Shown here: positions 25,276 to 38,900 of the stretch, piece by piece | Layout: every line of letters starts with the position of its first letter | How positions within the stretch are numbered: the first letter of the stretch is position 1 | DNA from: Macrotis lagotis | Taxonomy: Eukaryota > Chordata > Mammalia > Peramelemorphia > Peramelidae | Length of the DNA: 64,000 nt | Direction: 5' to 3' | Assembly: GCF_037893015.1 (NCBI RefSeq) | Contig: NC_133660.1 | Location: forward strand, 162,124,937-162,188,936 | Made by a program: the position numbers and the translations under genes | The notes under the pieces: generated by a model | Told to the model about the DNA's origin: nothing | Seen by the model: only the letters and a program-made list of their open reading frames with translations | The model's database searches: none

Positions 25276-25859
25276 AGAGAATATGAATGAATTAAAAACA
25301 ATTTATATCATAAAGGTACAATTTCTATGCATCCATTACATATTGTATGTTTTTAAAATGTTTATAATCATAACTGATATTTATACAGATCTTAAGTTCA
25401 TAAATCATTATATATATATATATGTATATATGTATAAATCTCATGATAGTATAGGTACATTCTACCCATTTCACAGATGAGGAAACAGCTTCAGAGTGCT
25501 TAAGTGACTTAGCCATTGTCAGAGAACAAGTGAGCATCAGCTTTAGGCTACCTCTTCTTCTTGCTAACTTTTCTCATAATATAATTTGTTCTTTGGATGG
25601 TGATAATTTATCATTGTGACTATATATATGAAATGTAAAACACTTGGATAACGTACAATTATATATTTATATATATGTATATATGTGTGTATACTTAAGT
25701 GTGTGGGTGTACTGTACATTTTTCATATATGTTTTAGCAAAATAAAAAGAAAATATTTACTTTTTTTGAAAAGAAAAGACAATGAAAACTTGAAATGAAA
25801 AGCTGATTTTAAAGGCTTTAGGGGTTTTGCTGTAAGACTATCCACAAAAGATTTAGGTA

Positions 25860-26095
25860 GCTTTGTAGTTAGTGTGTCAGGCCTGGAATTAAGAAAATCT
25901 GACATCAGCTACTTGCTAGCTGTGTGACCCTGGACAAGTCACTTAACCTCTATTTGCCTCAGTTTCCTTAACTGTAAAATAGGGGATAAAAATGGCACCT
26001 ACCTACCCAGAGGTAGGTTTATGAGGATAAAACAATATTTGTAAAGTGCTTGGCATAGTGCCTGGTGCTATAAACATTCTAGTTATTAGTATGTG
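25860..26095 (+). repeat. THER1/MIR-type SINE
   Basis: Sense copy: 'gctgtgtgaccctggacaag', 'cagtttccttaactgtaaaa' and 'gtaaagtgcttggcatagtg', ending in an L2-like tail. Confidence 0.75.
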
Positions 26096-26985
26096 TACTT
26101 CCTGATGTCCTTCTTTCACCTCCAGGGTTTATAGTGTCTTTTTGAGGCTTATCAAAATTTCAAAGCAGTTTTCTTAACCTGGGCATTAGCCAAAGGTAGT
26201 AATGAAAGGGGAAATAAAAGGATAGATAAATGAAAAGAAGGCAGTATTTAGCTTCAAGATCTAAAATAAAAGATATGGACTGATAGGGTAGGGTGTGGAG
26301 GGGTGTGATGTGCCCCAATGCAAACTGTAAACTGAAGTGAATAAAATTCACATGTCCTGACCCAGGCAGGAGTTATGGTTAGCATTTTCAATTGGGAGCA
26401 AGTCAACTATGTCTTTCTTTACAACTATTTAAGCTAATTTTTGCCATAAGCAGCTGGCTGTAAACCTAACAAGAGCTTGATGCAAAGACTGATCTGAAAC
26501 ATGGCATCTTAGATCAATTAGCATTTCCTAAAAGGAGGAAGATGTAGAGGAGAGAGCCTCAATAGATGTCTACTTCTCTGGAGATGCCTAGTGGGGTTGA
26601 TTAGCAAAAAAAGTCTTTGCTTATGAAGGAACTTTGGGAGACTTAGTAAAAAAGGTTTTAGCCTCTAAACAAGAAAATAGCTTCTATAATCCCCTTTACA
26701 ACTCAAAATGTAGGTTTTCTGGGGATTTGTCACCTTTCCTAATGGGGATATGTTTAGAGGAGATTGTATCCATTCATTTATTGGGCAGTAGTTCCTGAAA
26801 ATGATATCATTTCTTGGTTTACCATTGTTATTTAAGTGTTAGCCAAAAGAGAAAAAATAACTAGTGAATTTATGATTTGTGCCTGGTCTGTGGATAGTGT
26901 TCTTTGTATTGAGCTCTAGGTTGAATATTTATTAACTTCCTCAGTGAACCCAGGAACTGTTGAAAAATCCTTCCCCTCCCAAGAT

Positions 26986-27033
<48 letters not shown>
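26986..27033. repeat. (CA)n microsatellite
   Basis: About 24 uninterrupted CA units. Confidence 0.95.
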
Positions 27034-27037
<4 letters not shown>

Positions 27038-27138
27038 ATTTAAAAAGAATAGATAATGGGTAATTTTAAGGGAGAAGGTAGAAGCAGCTAGAGGAAATTG
27101 GTAAAGTCTCCTTGTAAGATGGTTGTCACTTGAACTAA

Positions 27139-27272
27139 TTTTTTTTTGCAAGGGAAGTGACTTGCCCAAGATAACATAGCTAGGTAATTATTAAGTGTCT
27201 GAGACTTGATTTGAACTCACATCCTCCTGGCTCCAGGGTTGGTGCCCTATCCATTGTGCCACCTAGCTACAC
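27139..27272 (-). mobile_element. WSINE1-like SINE
   Basis: Antisense copy lacking part of the tail ('ttttgcaagggaagtgactt'). The head ends 'gccacctagctac'. Confidence 0.85.
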
Positions 27273-27299
27273 TAACAAATTCTTGAAGGAACCTAAGAG

Positions 27300-28050
27300 T
27301 TTCAAGAAACCAAAGTAGGGAGGAAATATAAGTATCTTTAAGGTAGGGAGATCACTTGTGGAAAGACCCAAAGCAGGGATAGAGTGTAGGGCTATGGTGC
27401 AATCACTGTGAGAAATGGAAAACAGAACACTAGATCATAAAGTGCATTAAAGGGGCCTAAATGTATATAGTAAGACTGGAGAACTGTTTGGAGTGAGGTT
27501 ATGGAAAGTTTTAGATGTCAAACAGAGGAATTTATTGAGTAGGGGCATGAAATGGTCAGATCCTCTCTTTGGTCAAAGGAAAATTCTTTTGGCAGCTTCT
27601 TGGATGATGCATTGGAGAAGAGAGTGATTTGAAGCAGAGGCAGTTGCAAGTTCAGTAAGGGTCAGGTGAGTTGAGAGAGCTGGACTAATGTGGAAGAGGA
27701 AATGACTAAAAAGATATCCATATATGTAATGAAGGAGAACAAAAAATTCAGACTGATTCTGCGGCTGTGAACCTAGATCAGTTGATGGGACAGCGGCCCT
27801 CTCAATAGATAGTCGGCATTCAGAAGATGAGTAGATGGGGGGGGGGCTGGAAGAGGAAAGATAAATTACTTTCGACATACTGAGATGTCTACCAACCAGA
27901 TCAAAACGTTCACTTAGCAGTTGGTGGCAGGAACTTGAGAGAAAGACATGGGCTGGAGATGGAGTGGATGTGCGAATCGTTTGCAAAGACAAAGGAATAT
28001 GGAAGATGATTTGACCAAGGAAACTGGAATTGAGAAGCAGGGACGAAAAT
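27300..28050 (+). repeat. Mammalian-wide repeat (unassigned), partial copy
   Basis: It shares the phrases 'aacagaggaatttattgagt' and 'catgaaatggtcagatcctc' with a widespread mammalian repeat. A longer copy is at 42055-43580. Open frames on its minus strand are incidental. Confidence 0.5.
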
Positions 28051-28269
28051 ATCCGTCCTTAGGGCCAAATCCTCCAATGCCCATACCTTAAGTTCCTAAC
28101 ATATTCTCTTTTTCGTTTTTTATTTTTTGGGGTTTTGGGTGCGCTTATATTTTCCAAATATTATTTGTTGACAATTAGGAAATCGTTAAACTTCCCAGCC
28201 AAGCTAGTTTGGCCTCAAAGTGCGGGTTCCCAGGTGATCAATCCATCCAGCAGGAGTCAGGGACCCCTC

Positions 28270-28850
28270 TCCAGCTTTCTCTGGAGCCCGCTGCGCGCTC
28301 CGCCCCAGTCACCCGCCGCTGGCACTTAACTAGCGTCTGCTCTGCTGGGCCAGCACTGGGGTGGGCTGCCCAGGGCCTGGCTTTCCACAAGTCGCCTCCT
28401 TGTGCCCCCCCGGCCCGAGCCAGGGCCAGCGGTTATCTCAGAAACGCGCGCTCGGCAGCCTCCTGGCGTTCTCACTGGCAGTTTGTGCCAGGGCTTCTCT
28501 GCACGCTGGCTGGCTAGCATGTCGGCCCTTCCCTCCCTGTTCACCTTTCTGGGGCCTGAGTGGTCCCTGACATCTGACCTCTGGCTCTTCAAAGAGTTTT
28601 TTTCAGACCCTAAGCCCACTGCTCCAGTTTTCTCATCCTCCCCTGCTGAGGTCCCAGGGCAGACCCCAGGGCCTGGGGACCGGTTCCGTAAGCTGACCAG
28701 GATCCTAGCGCACATCTGCGGTCTGACCCTGAGCTTGAAAAGGTAACAGCTCCGCACTCCTTAGCCGCCGCCCCCCACCAGCCCCAGGGCCTGGGAGAAG
28801 AAATAACTAACTCAGTGTTCTGCAGAACTCCGGAGGGACAGGCGACACCT
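28270..28850. promoter_or_regulatory. CpG-rich patch: likely promoter and 5' UTR of the CNBD gene
   Basis: This is the only stretch of the window with dense CpG (for example 'gctgcgcgctccgccc' and 'gaaacgcgcgctcggc'). It is GC-rich against an AT-rich surround and overlaps the first coding exon at 28519-28742. That is the expected look of a CpG-island promoter. No convincing TATA box is seen at the right distance, and no transcription start can be placed from sequence alone. Confidence 0.6.
28519..28742 (+). CDS. CNBD2-like gene, first coding exon
   Basis: ATG at 28519 is the first in-frame ATG in this open frame. The exon encodes 74 codons plus AG. It runs from MSALPSLFTFLGPEW through a Pro-rich stretch to RFRKLTRILAHICGL and ends AAAAG|GTAACA, a good donor. 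Phase 2 fits exon 2 exactly: AG+G gives Arg. It lies inside the CpG-rich patch. Minus-strand open frames here are shadows of GC-rich coding sequence. Confidence 0.8.
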
Positions 28851-29430
28851 TTCCCCACCTCTGGACTCTCTTAAGATTGAAATCTAGGAATCTAGGGGCT
28901 GGTCTAACACAGCTCCTGTGGCCCGAGACCCAGACGGGCTAGGAAAGCTTTAGGAGCCCTTAGATAGAACACTGCTCAGTTTTCAAATCAGTTGGGTTTC
29001 GGTAATTTCCTCCCAAATTAGTAACTCTCCTCAGATCCAGAAAGCATATACTTCCGACCAATCTGTCACTGTCAGTGGCCACTTATTCTTCTAACTCTGG
29101 CCAGATGTGGAGCCAGACATTTAAAGTGGGCAGTCAAACACCTGGGGAAAAAAACCCTCTCTTTTTAAAAACTATGCTGGCTTTTCTTTCCCCATGTCTG
29201 GAAATGCTCTAGGATCTAGAATCAGACTGAAGGCAAAAGATTCTGACTATTTCCTGTATGCATTGTAACTTGTAGAGGTTTACTGGACTGCCTCAGCAAA
29301 GAATACAAGGCCATGGAAGGAAATTCTTATTCCATAGTCATCACAGAGCAGGGTTAAGATAGAAAACTATCCAAGGTCACTAATCTTCAGGGGAAAAGAA
29401 AAACCAAATGATAGTCAAAATAATAAAAAG

Positions 29431-29479
<49 letters not shown>

Positions 29480-32400
29480 TCATCTAGATTTGGGATTTTG
29501 TCAGGGAAGAAACTCCCTGGAGTCCCTGTAATGTATGAAAGTTGTCTGAAATCATTGAGAGGTTAAATAAATTGACTTTCTTCACACAGTTAGTATGTAC
29601 AATATTAGAAACAACACTTGTCACCAGGTATTTTTAACTCCAAGGCTACCCCCTTTTTCAGATTAGGCCTCACTACTTTTCTAACTTAATATAGTTTTTC
29701 TTTTTTCTTACCAAGCAAAATTTTATGAGACTTATAAAAAATAGCATTTATGCAGCACTTTAATATGGAATACTTTATGAATTTGTATGTCATCCTTGCA
29801 GAGGGGCCCCTGCTAATCTCTGTATCCATCCAATTTTAGTATATTTGCTACTAGGTGGTGCAGTGGATAGAGCACTGGCCTTGGAGTCAGGAGGAAGGGA
29901 GTTCACATCCAGGCTCAGACACTTGCCATTTAGCTGTGTGACCTTGGGCAAGTCATTTAATCCTGTCTCCCTCCACCTGATTTATATGTGGCCAATGAAT
30001 CCAGATGATTCAGAGAAGAAAGTGAGGTTGATGACTTAGCATAGCACCCCCTCACTCAAATCCAAATCATGTGCTTGTCATGGCATCACCTTCCTGATAT
30101 CATGGTGGTCTTTGAGAATGAAGGACAAACAATAGCACTTTAATGTTTGCAAAGCATTACACAAATATCATCTCCATTTTACAGATGAGAAAATTGAGGT
30201 ATAGAGTAGTTGGGTGACTTGTCACATAACTAGAAATATGTGAAGAAGGTTTTAAATTTAGGAAGAACATTCTTTCACTTAGCTACCTCATAATAAAAAT
30301 AATGTAAACTAGAATGTCTATGGTACTATTAAGTTTTACAAAGCACTTGGCATATATTATCATTTTTCATACTCTATGAGGTAGACACTGAAGGTATTAG
30401 TAACCTTGTTTTACAGATGAGAAAAATGGAATTGAGGAGATTAAGCTATTTGCCCTATTTTACTTGCCCAACAGCTAACTGAGAGCCAGATTTCAGTTGA
30501 CTCCAAGTCCAGGACTCTCTTTCACTTATCACAGAGGTGGAAGGAAAGAAAAGGGAAGAGAAGAAAGAAAGTTCCAGTTAACTTGAAACCTCATCTTCTA
30601 TACTCCAAGGCCACTACCCAATAGTTGCCTTCCTTTGGTCTTTAGAAAGCTTAAATATACTTAGAGGCATTTTTCCCCCTCTTGATCTTGTGAAAGAATA
30701 TACCAAAAGAACGAATGAAAGAATTCATCCTGTAACCCCCAACTTTCTGGTGATGTCATTCAGTAGACTCGAAGTACAAGGCTTGCAACTTTTCCAGCTT
30801 GATTGAACCTGTCAGGTTTGGGTCATGCCTTGGAGTCAGGCCTTGGAGAATCCAGGGTCATTTCAACACTACAATGAAGATTTAAAAAGTAGAACTTGAA
30901 AGTAAAAAAATGAAGTATGTCGAGTCCTTAATAGGTCTATAATAAAGATGTGTTCATTAAAGACAATATTCTGTGAAGGAAAGAAATGTACTTATCTTGA
31001 GAACACAAAGGGAAATAGAAATTTCACAAGATCACCTAGGAATTCAGGCTAGATACTTGATGCAAACATTTTTTTCTCTTTTATTTGAATTTCTTAGGTA
31101 ACTTTCCATCTAAACTTCAAGGACAATAAAACCAATCTGCTATTTAAATAAGGCTAAGACTATACAAACAGGAGTTGAATATAGAGTTCAGAAAGATTTC
31201 AAAACACTGACTATGGAGAATTGGCATAAAGGGGAAATTCTGGCAGGTTATGTTATTGAGAAATTCTGAGATAGTTGGGTCAATAACCTATTTTAAGTCT
31301 GTAAAATGGGGGGGTATAATCCACTATCTACCTCACAGGGTTGTTTGTGATAAAAGACTGTTGTAAATTTTAAGACCTTACATAAAGAAGAGTGTTACTA
31401 AATCTATTATGACTGTCAAGTGAAATGAGTAGTTTTGGTACATAGTAGGTTCTTAGTAAATATTTATTGATTGTTAAGACTGATCTGAAAAAGATCAGGA
31501 TCCCTAAATATTCTAAGCCTAGAATGCACAGAAATGTAAATAAACAAATAAAAAACATGAAACATCAAACTTTCATTAATTGTAGTTTTTAAAAATATGT
31601 ATGTTAACCTTATTAAGAGTAACAAATATGCTGTTTATTTTTATGTCTCCATCTGAATTTCTTTGTATCTTTCTATATCTTGTGGTCACTTTCTGTATTT
31701 TGGGGAAGGTAGGTGGCAAAGTGGATAAAGCACTGGTCTTGGAGTCATGAGGATGGGAATTTGATCCCACCTCAGATACTTGACAGCTGTGTGACCTTGG
31801 GCAAGTCACTTAACATAATTGTCTCACATCCAGGGCCATCTCCAGTCATCCTGATTCATATCTGACCACTGGACCCAGATGGCTCTGAAGGAGACAGTGA
31901 GGCTGATGACTTAGCACAGCATCCCCTCTCAAACTCAATTTATATACTTGTTATGGTTTCACCTCTCAGATGCCATGGTCTTCTTCAAGAATGAAGGACA
32001 ACCATCATCTTGTTGTTATTGTTATTATTTCAGTAGTTATGGTCAACATGTGTGTATATTTTTATTCTGATTTTGATTTCATCATTTTGCATCACTTCAT
32101 TTAAGTTTTCTTATAATTTTTGACATTCTTCATTTCTTATGTGACAAATTGGTCATTTCCCAAGTGATAAATCCATCGCTTGTTTAAATTTTTTCACTAT
32201 TAAAAATAATGCTGCTAGAAAATTTTCTTTCAGTTAAGACTTTATTTTCCTGTCATTAATATCATCAAGGTAAAGACTTAGTAATGAGCTCATTGGGTAG
32301 AAAAATTTGAGCAGTTTTATCTTATTTTGATAATTACTTTTTAGAATTGCTTGACACAGTGCTAGTAAGTGAAACCAAATTTGAATGTAGGCTTTGGTAT

Positions 32401-32792
32401 AAAGGTATAACTTTGTTGTTTTGTAGACAATTCTACTTTTGCTTTCAGACACTACAAATTACCTCAAAAATGTTACTTTATCCTCTGTCTCCTCCAAGAA
32501 CAGACCCTCCTGGAGGGTGGACTTCTGAACAGAATAAGAGACTTGGGGCTAGTTTTTAATCCCACAATGGAAAGAGACAGAGAGAGTTACTCTTAAGAGG
32601 AAGAATTCTCTTTCATATTACTTATATAAATTTCAAGATGAGATATTGCTTCCTTTCTTTTATGTGGCATTAAATATTGTACAATGAATCAATTTACTTT
32701 CATTCTGCTATCCCTAATGTGCAAATACCATATAACTTGCGATGGGAGCTTTTAGTTGGGTGCTATATACTATATTATTAAACACTATTTTG

Positions 32793-32833
<41 letters not shown>

Positions 32834-32837
32834 CGAG

Positions 32838-32903
<66 letters not shown>

Positions 32904-35900
32904 GACAATTCTAAATGTTTACTTAAGTTTTATTTGAAGTGTTCAAATATAATTTTATTTTCATTAAGATCAACTAGGCTTCTTTTATATAATAAAGAAT
33001 TGTATAACTATTGCCAGTATCAATTATTTTTTGTCACTTGTTCTTATTTCCAAGAGTAAGAAAAATATATTTGCATCTGAATAAAATCTGTTAACCATTT
33101 ATAAGATTTAATGCCCCTAAGATTAGTTAATAACTTTTATTTGGTCTGATCACCTTGCACAATTATGTACAGTTAGTTTGTTCTTTGTTGTGACTACTTA
33201 GGATTGCAGTTTTGTGGTGGGGCATTTTATGTGCTTCCAATAATTGAAATTAGTTCATCGCATAAGCTTTTTTTTTAAGTTTTTTTTGCAAGGCAGTGGG
33301 GTTAAGTGGCTTGCCCAAGGCCACACAGCTAGGTAATTATTAGGTGTCTGAGGTCAGATTTGAACTCAGGTACTCCTGACTCCAAGGCCGGTGCTCTATC
33401 CACTGTGCCACCTAGCCGCCCCCTTCATAAGCTTTTTAAAACAGTTTTTCCTATACAGAGTTTTCAAATTTTCTTGTCTACTTATCTTTCACAGATAATA
33501 TTATAAAAAAAGGCACTATCTAATGAAATCCACCAATAGGTTGAAGTGTATTTGTAAGAAACACTGAATTTCTGGGGCAGCTAGGTGGCTCTTTTTTCAA
33601 AGAGAAGTAGTGGATTATAACTTTAAAAAAAAATTCACACTGTAACATTGATACATGATCACTGTGTCAGTTTATTTTGCATAAATGTTTTTCTTTATCA
33701 CCAGGAAGAATTCTATAGAATGCAGAAAATATAACTGGGAAATAACTTGTGGGGAGAAAACATTGGTAAACTTTGGAAAAAGAAATCTATTTTAAAAAAA
33801 TGGAAAGTTAGTAGACTTTAGATCAAGACCTGGCTTTGCTACTTATTATCTTGGCAAACCATTTAAATTCTCTGAGTCTATTCTTCAAATGTATAACTTT
33901 GTATATCTCATAGATTTGAGGATCACTTGAGTTAATATAAATGGAAAAACATTATGTGAGTTTTTAATCAATTGTGATATTACTTTGATAATTTGGTTTT
34001 GATTCAAATTAAATACATTTCCTAGAAATACCTAAATATTTAAATGCATTAGAAACTATATGACAAATGTTGGTCTTGGAGTTGTCTAGCTATATTTCTG
34101 TCTACTCCTGAGGTGTTAAGCATTTAAAAAGGGTGGTAACCATGTGAGTAAAGAGAAGGGAACAGATGTAAGGGATGTTGTGCATGTAGAACTGACAAGG
34201 TTTGGCAACTGATGCCAAAGGAATATAGAATTTAAATGTTTATTAGGCAGTGTAATGTAGGAGGGGAACTAGGGAGACATTAGGGTTGGATAATTTATAC
34301 TCATGGTAGAAGAATACTGAAAGAATGAAAAAAGGGTAAAAATCCCACCATAAACAAAAATATTCATAGTAGCTCTTTTCATAGTGGCAAAAGAATTAGA
34401 AATTGAGAGAATGTCCAACAGTTGGGGAATGGCTGAACAAATTATGGTCTATGTATGTGATGGAACATAATTGTTTTATAAGAAATCATGAGGGACAAGA
34501 TTTCAGAAAAGTCTGGAAAGACTTGCATGAATTTATGCTGAGTGAGAGTAATAAAAGACAGCAGTAAAAAGACAATTTTAAAAAATGTGTTGGAAAAATA
34601 CCATTCATATCCATTGAAGGAACTGTGGAGTTTAAATGAAGGCCAAAGTTGGTTTATGTATTTTGCATTATGTAATTTTGTTATCGCTAATGTTTTCTTT
34701 CTTCTATTTGAATCTGATTCTTCTCTCATATCATGTGCAATTTCGATCTATGCTTAGCATGATTATAAATATAGAGCCTATATCAGATTGCTTTCTGTCG
34801 GGGGGGGGGGAGAGGGAGGGAAGGGAGGGAAGGAGGGAGAAAAATTGTAAAACTCAAAGCCTTGCAAAAAAAATGATTGGTAAAACTACCATTGTATGTA
34901 GTTGGGAAAATAAATAAAATATTTATTAAATAAAAAAAAAGAATGATCAGTGAGGTCGGAAGAGAACCAAAGGAGAGAAGTGTTTAAAAATACAAAGAGG
35001 AGAGATTATCCCAAAGGAAAGTTTGGTCAACAGCATCAAAAACTCCAGAAATTTCAAGAAAAATGAGAACTGAGAAGAGACCATCACATCATGTCTGTCA
35101 ATGAAAAGACCATTGGTAACTTTGAACAGAACAATTTCAGTTGAGAATTGAGGTTAGAAGTCATTTTGCAAAAAAGACTGAGAATTAACTAAGAGAAGAG
35201 GAAAAGAAATTGGAAGTAGCATAAACAAAAGTAGTTTTATTGTACAAAGAGAGTTATAGGAAGAGAACTTTAAGGGAAGGTAGTTTTAAGTAAGGAATTT
35301 TTTTAAGTTGGAGAGATCTGTATTGTTTTTGGTAAACTGGTTAGGTTATCAGGAGATAGTCACTCATCATCTGTAAATTGTACAAATGGGTTCATACCAC
35401 ATGTTAAAATACTTATAGGTGGATTCTTAGAGCAGGAATGATTTCATTTTTGCCTTGCTCTTTTCCTTCATCTCCTCACACAGTATCCTGTATATTTTAG
35501 GTGTTCAGTGAATGCTTGCTGCTTTTAACAACTGCATGGATTATGCAGTTGTTATCTACTGATGTTACTATATGACCCCTTTCTCTTATCTCTTTGATGA
35601 TAACTTATATCACTTATTTCATATAGTTCTATATTGATAATGAGATGCAACCTACTCATATCCACAAATCTCTCCATTGCCCCTTGGAAAATCCAATTTT
35701 TTCTTCCCTAGGATTTGTTGATAGTTTATTATTCAAAATCATATAGCACCATTGGAAGTATATTGGTATTAATAAGTTAGGGTTTTGTTTCAGGAAGAAG
35801 TTTGGGAATCATTAAATCCATTTTTCACTTGTAGTCAATTTACTCTCTTTGTTCCATTACATTTGGGCCAGGTTTGTCCCTCTAAAGTATCTTTTCAGGA

Positions 35901-38900
35901 TAGATAGCTATGTTTATATTTCTATATTTGTCTATCATATCTAGCTAGTTAGCTTTCTACCTATCATTCACCTTTCTGTCTGTCTATAATCTATCTACCT
36001 ACCAATGGACCATCAACCTCTAGAAATCATCCAAGCAACTACACATTATTATCTGGATCAAAGACATTTTTAATCCTCTTGTCTTTTCCTATGTAAAAAA
36101 GTCTGGATACTTTTGAGTCATTAAAGTTCTCATTTAGGAGGCTTTGAAACAAATACTCTGTTTTATGTTAGTTTATGGCAGATATTGTCAAGTTCTTCAA
36201 AATAATTTTTTATTTCATCTTTTGCAATGAATATTGGTATATAAATTGTCTCTTTATGATGGTCCCTTGTCTATGTTTATTATGAGTACTGGAAGGTGAA
36301 ATGAGCAATTTCCCATGAAAAATAAAGGATTCTTATTGCATAATGAAATCAACTCCTTTATTTTTACCTCTCTGAGGAGTATCCAAGAGCCAACCTTTCA
36401 TTTAGCTGTAACTTTTTTTATGTCTTCTACCTTCATTTACAGAAATGTATATAGTTAATTTTTAAAAATACTATATCAAGCCAGTTGTTGTATGAAAATT
36501 TTGCATGGTGAAGGGAGAGATATAGTGAGGAAATTAGATGACATAAAAACAAAAGGCATCAATAAAAAATTCAAAAATAGAAGAAATTTTTTAGGTGTTC
36601 TAAAAATTGTGTGATTTTGATACTCTTTTTATATTTATATTTACTTATTTTACTTTTCTTCTTCTTTAGGTATATTGGAAAAAGTCCAGCAGTTCAATGG
36701 GTGATTTTCCATTTGAAGATGCAAAATAGAATTAGAAATGGACAGTTATTAAACAGCTTCGGTGAAACTAAATTGAACCTGGTTTGTATTTTTTTAAGTT
36801 TACATTGCAATTAATGCTTATTTGATTTTAGGAGTACCAAACTCTTTAATTTTTTTAGTGGAGGGATTTTTTAAAAATCATAGAATGGTTTCATACAGTG
36901 AATTTTGTTGAAAATATTTTTAATATAAGTTCCTTATATTGTGGAACATTAATAATTATATTAATACATAACAGAATAAAGCGTGATTCAGACAATTATA
37001 ACTGAATCTACTCAATAGTAAATAGAATGAAAGTTTTAATTTTAATTTTTTATATTATTTTAGTGAATAAATTAACATCACATGAAACTTTACATTACTC
37101 TGTTTTTGATGAGATGCAATTTCATTTTCAATTTATATTCATTACCAGAATTTATTTTGGACCCTAGTAGTCCATGGGATCAAACTCAATTAGAAAATGG
37201 GATACTGAACTGTATGTATATATTGTTATGGGCTTAGAAAACCACATATTGACTTAGAAAACCACAAATTATTATAATTTATATGTAATTGTATTATTAT
37301 TTATTTTGTTAAATAGATTTCAATTGTATTTTTTTCTAGTTCACTCTCAAGAGTGTTATGGGGAGTTCATCTACAGATAAGGTTACTGATTTAAGTTTCA
37401 CAGTTTTCTGGGCTGATTGGAAAGAAGTGAAATCTTATTGAGCATATGTGGAGAATACTTGAATAACACTATCAAACTGCTTTAAATCAATTCAGTTGTT
37501 GATTCATTTATTTCATTATGATCTAGCAAATTCTCAGTATCTATCCAAGTAACCAGTTTTCATCTAGGGAAAAATAGTTATTATCTTAAGGTATTTACAA
37601 AAAAAATTTGTAAAGCAAAATAAAAGTAATAATATGTAATAATAGCATTCATTTTACTGGAGGCTATAATTTTTTTCTGTTTTAAAGCAAAGCTAGGATT
37701 CATGAAGACAAATTAGACACAATCCATGCAAACTAATTTACCTTTTCTTTGTATTTCAGACCATGGATTCTGAATTACTAAAGAGTCTGTTGTCTATTTG
37801 TCCAAATCAAAGAAGTACAAAAAATCTCAGAAAGGTAAAAAAAAATTTTTGAAAAATGATTCCAATATTATCAATTAAAACTTATTTTTCTAAAACAAAT
37901 ATATTTGTATATGGTTATGTATAAGTATAATGATATAATGATGGATGATGGATGAAGAGGGAGAGGTAGAGGGAATTCTAGGGATAGAAGATATTCTGAG
38001 TAAAACTAATACTATAAGTTTATATGAAATATATTATATATTTATATATATATATGTTTATTTTGCCTGTTTTTAAAAAAAGAGATACTTGAATGAAAAT
38101 CTATTTAAATCTATGAAAATGTTTTTTGAAAATTTAGGTCACTTATTGAACTAATATCAAAGTCCTATTATATGAATATGGGTTATTTTTCTTCCCAAGA
38201 ATTTAGGCAGTGGTGGGATCCAGCCAGTTTGCATAGCTTTGGCAGAACTGACATCTAATTTTATGTTGAATTCAGAAAACTGGTTGTTAATTTATTTGGA
38301 TCCCACCACTGAATTTAGGTATATCTTTTCTATTCTTATTTAAGTTTTAATATGCTTAGATAAGTTAACTTTATATTATTTATGTGTTTTAATCCTAAAG
38401 CTATAATTAATTTTATTTTATAATGACTTATAAAGCAAAAGGGATCTTTCATTTTTAGTCATTTTAAAGTAAAAAACAATTGAGAATATACTAAGAATAA
38501 AATGTTATATTACAAGTGGTCATCATTTTGTGCACCAGACACCTTTGCAAGTCAATGCCTTTAACATATATCTGTTTATGATTTTGTCTTGAGTCCATCT
38601 TGGACACCATTTGAAGAATTGAATGTTCTGCTTCCAAAAAGTATAGTTACCTAAAATCCTATTATAAGTGTCAAACTGGGTTCTTTGTGAACAGAGACAA
38701 ATGTCAAATTTATATTAGATTATTATCTCTGTAGTTAAACATTATAGAAGAAAGAATACATTTTATGTAAAACCCTTATATTTTCTCAAAAAACTAACAA
38801 ATATGGGTCCCTTTCTAAATGTGCCTGAAATTAGGCTGTAGTTTTTTTTGTAGGACATAGTTTTCATATAATTATAAATTAGAAAAATTGGATGAAGAGG

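Noticed and set aside
27573..27992. 139-codon minus-strand open frame
   Set aside because: It lies antisense within the mammalian-wide repeat; composition is Ser-rich with no domain, start context or splice evidence.
28326..28757. 143-codon minus-strand open frame over the CpG patch
   Set aside because: It is the shadow of the plus-strand first exon. GC-rich DNA has few stops, and the plus strand has the phase-matched donor.
32742..33059. Cys-Val and Arg-Glu rich open frames
   Set aside because: These are direct translations of (GT)n and (GA)n microsatellites.
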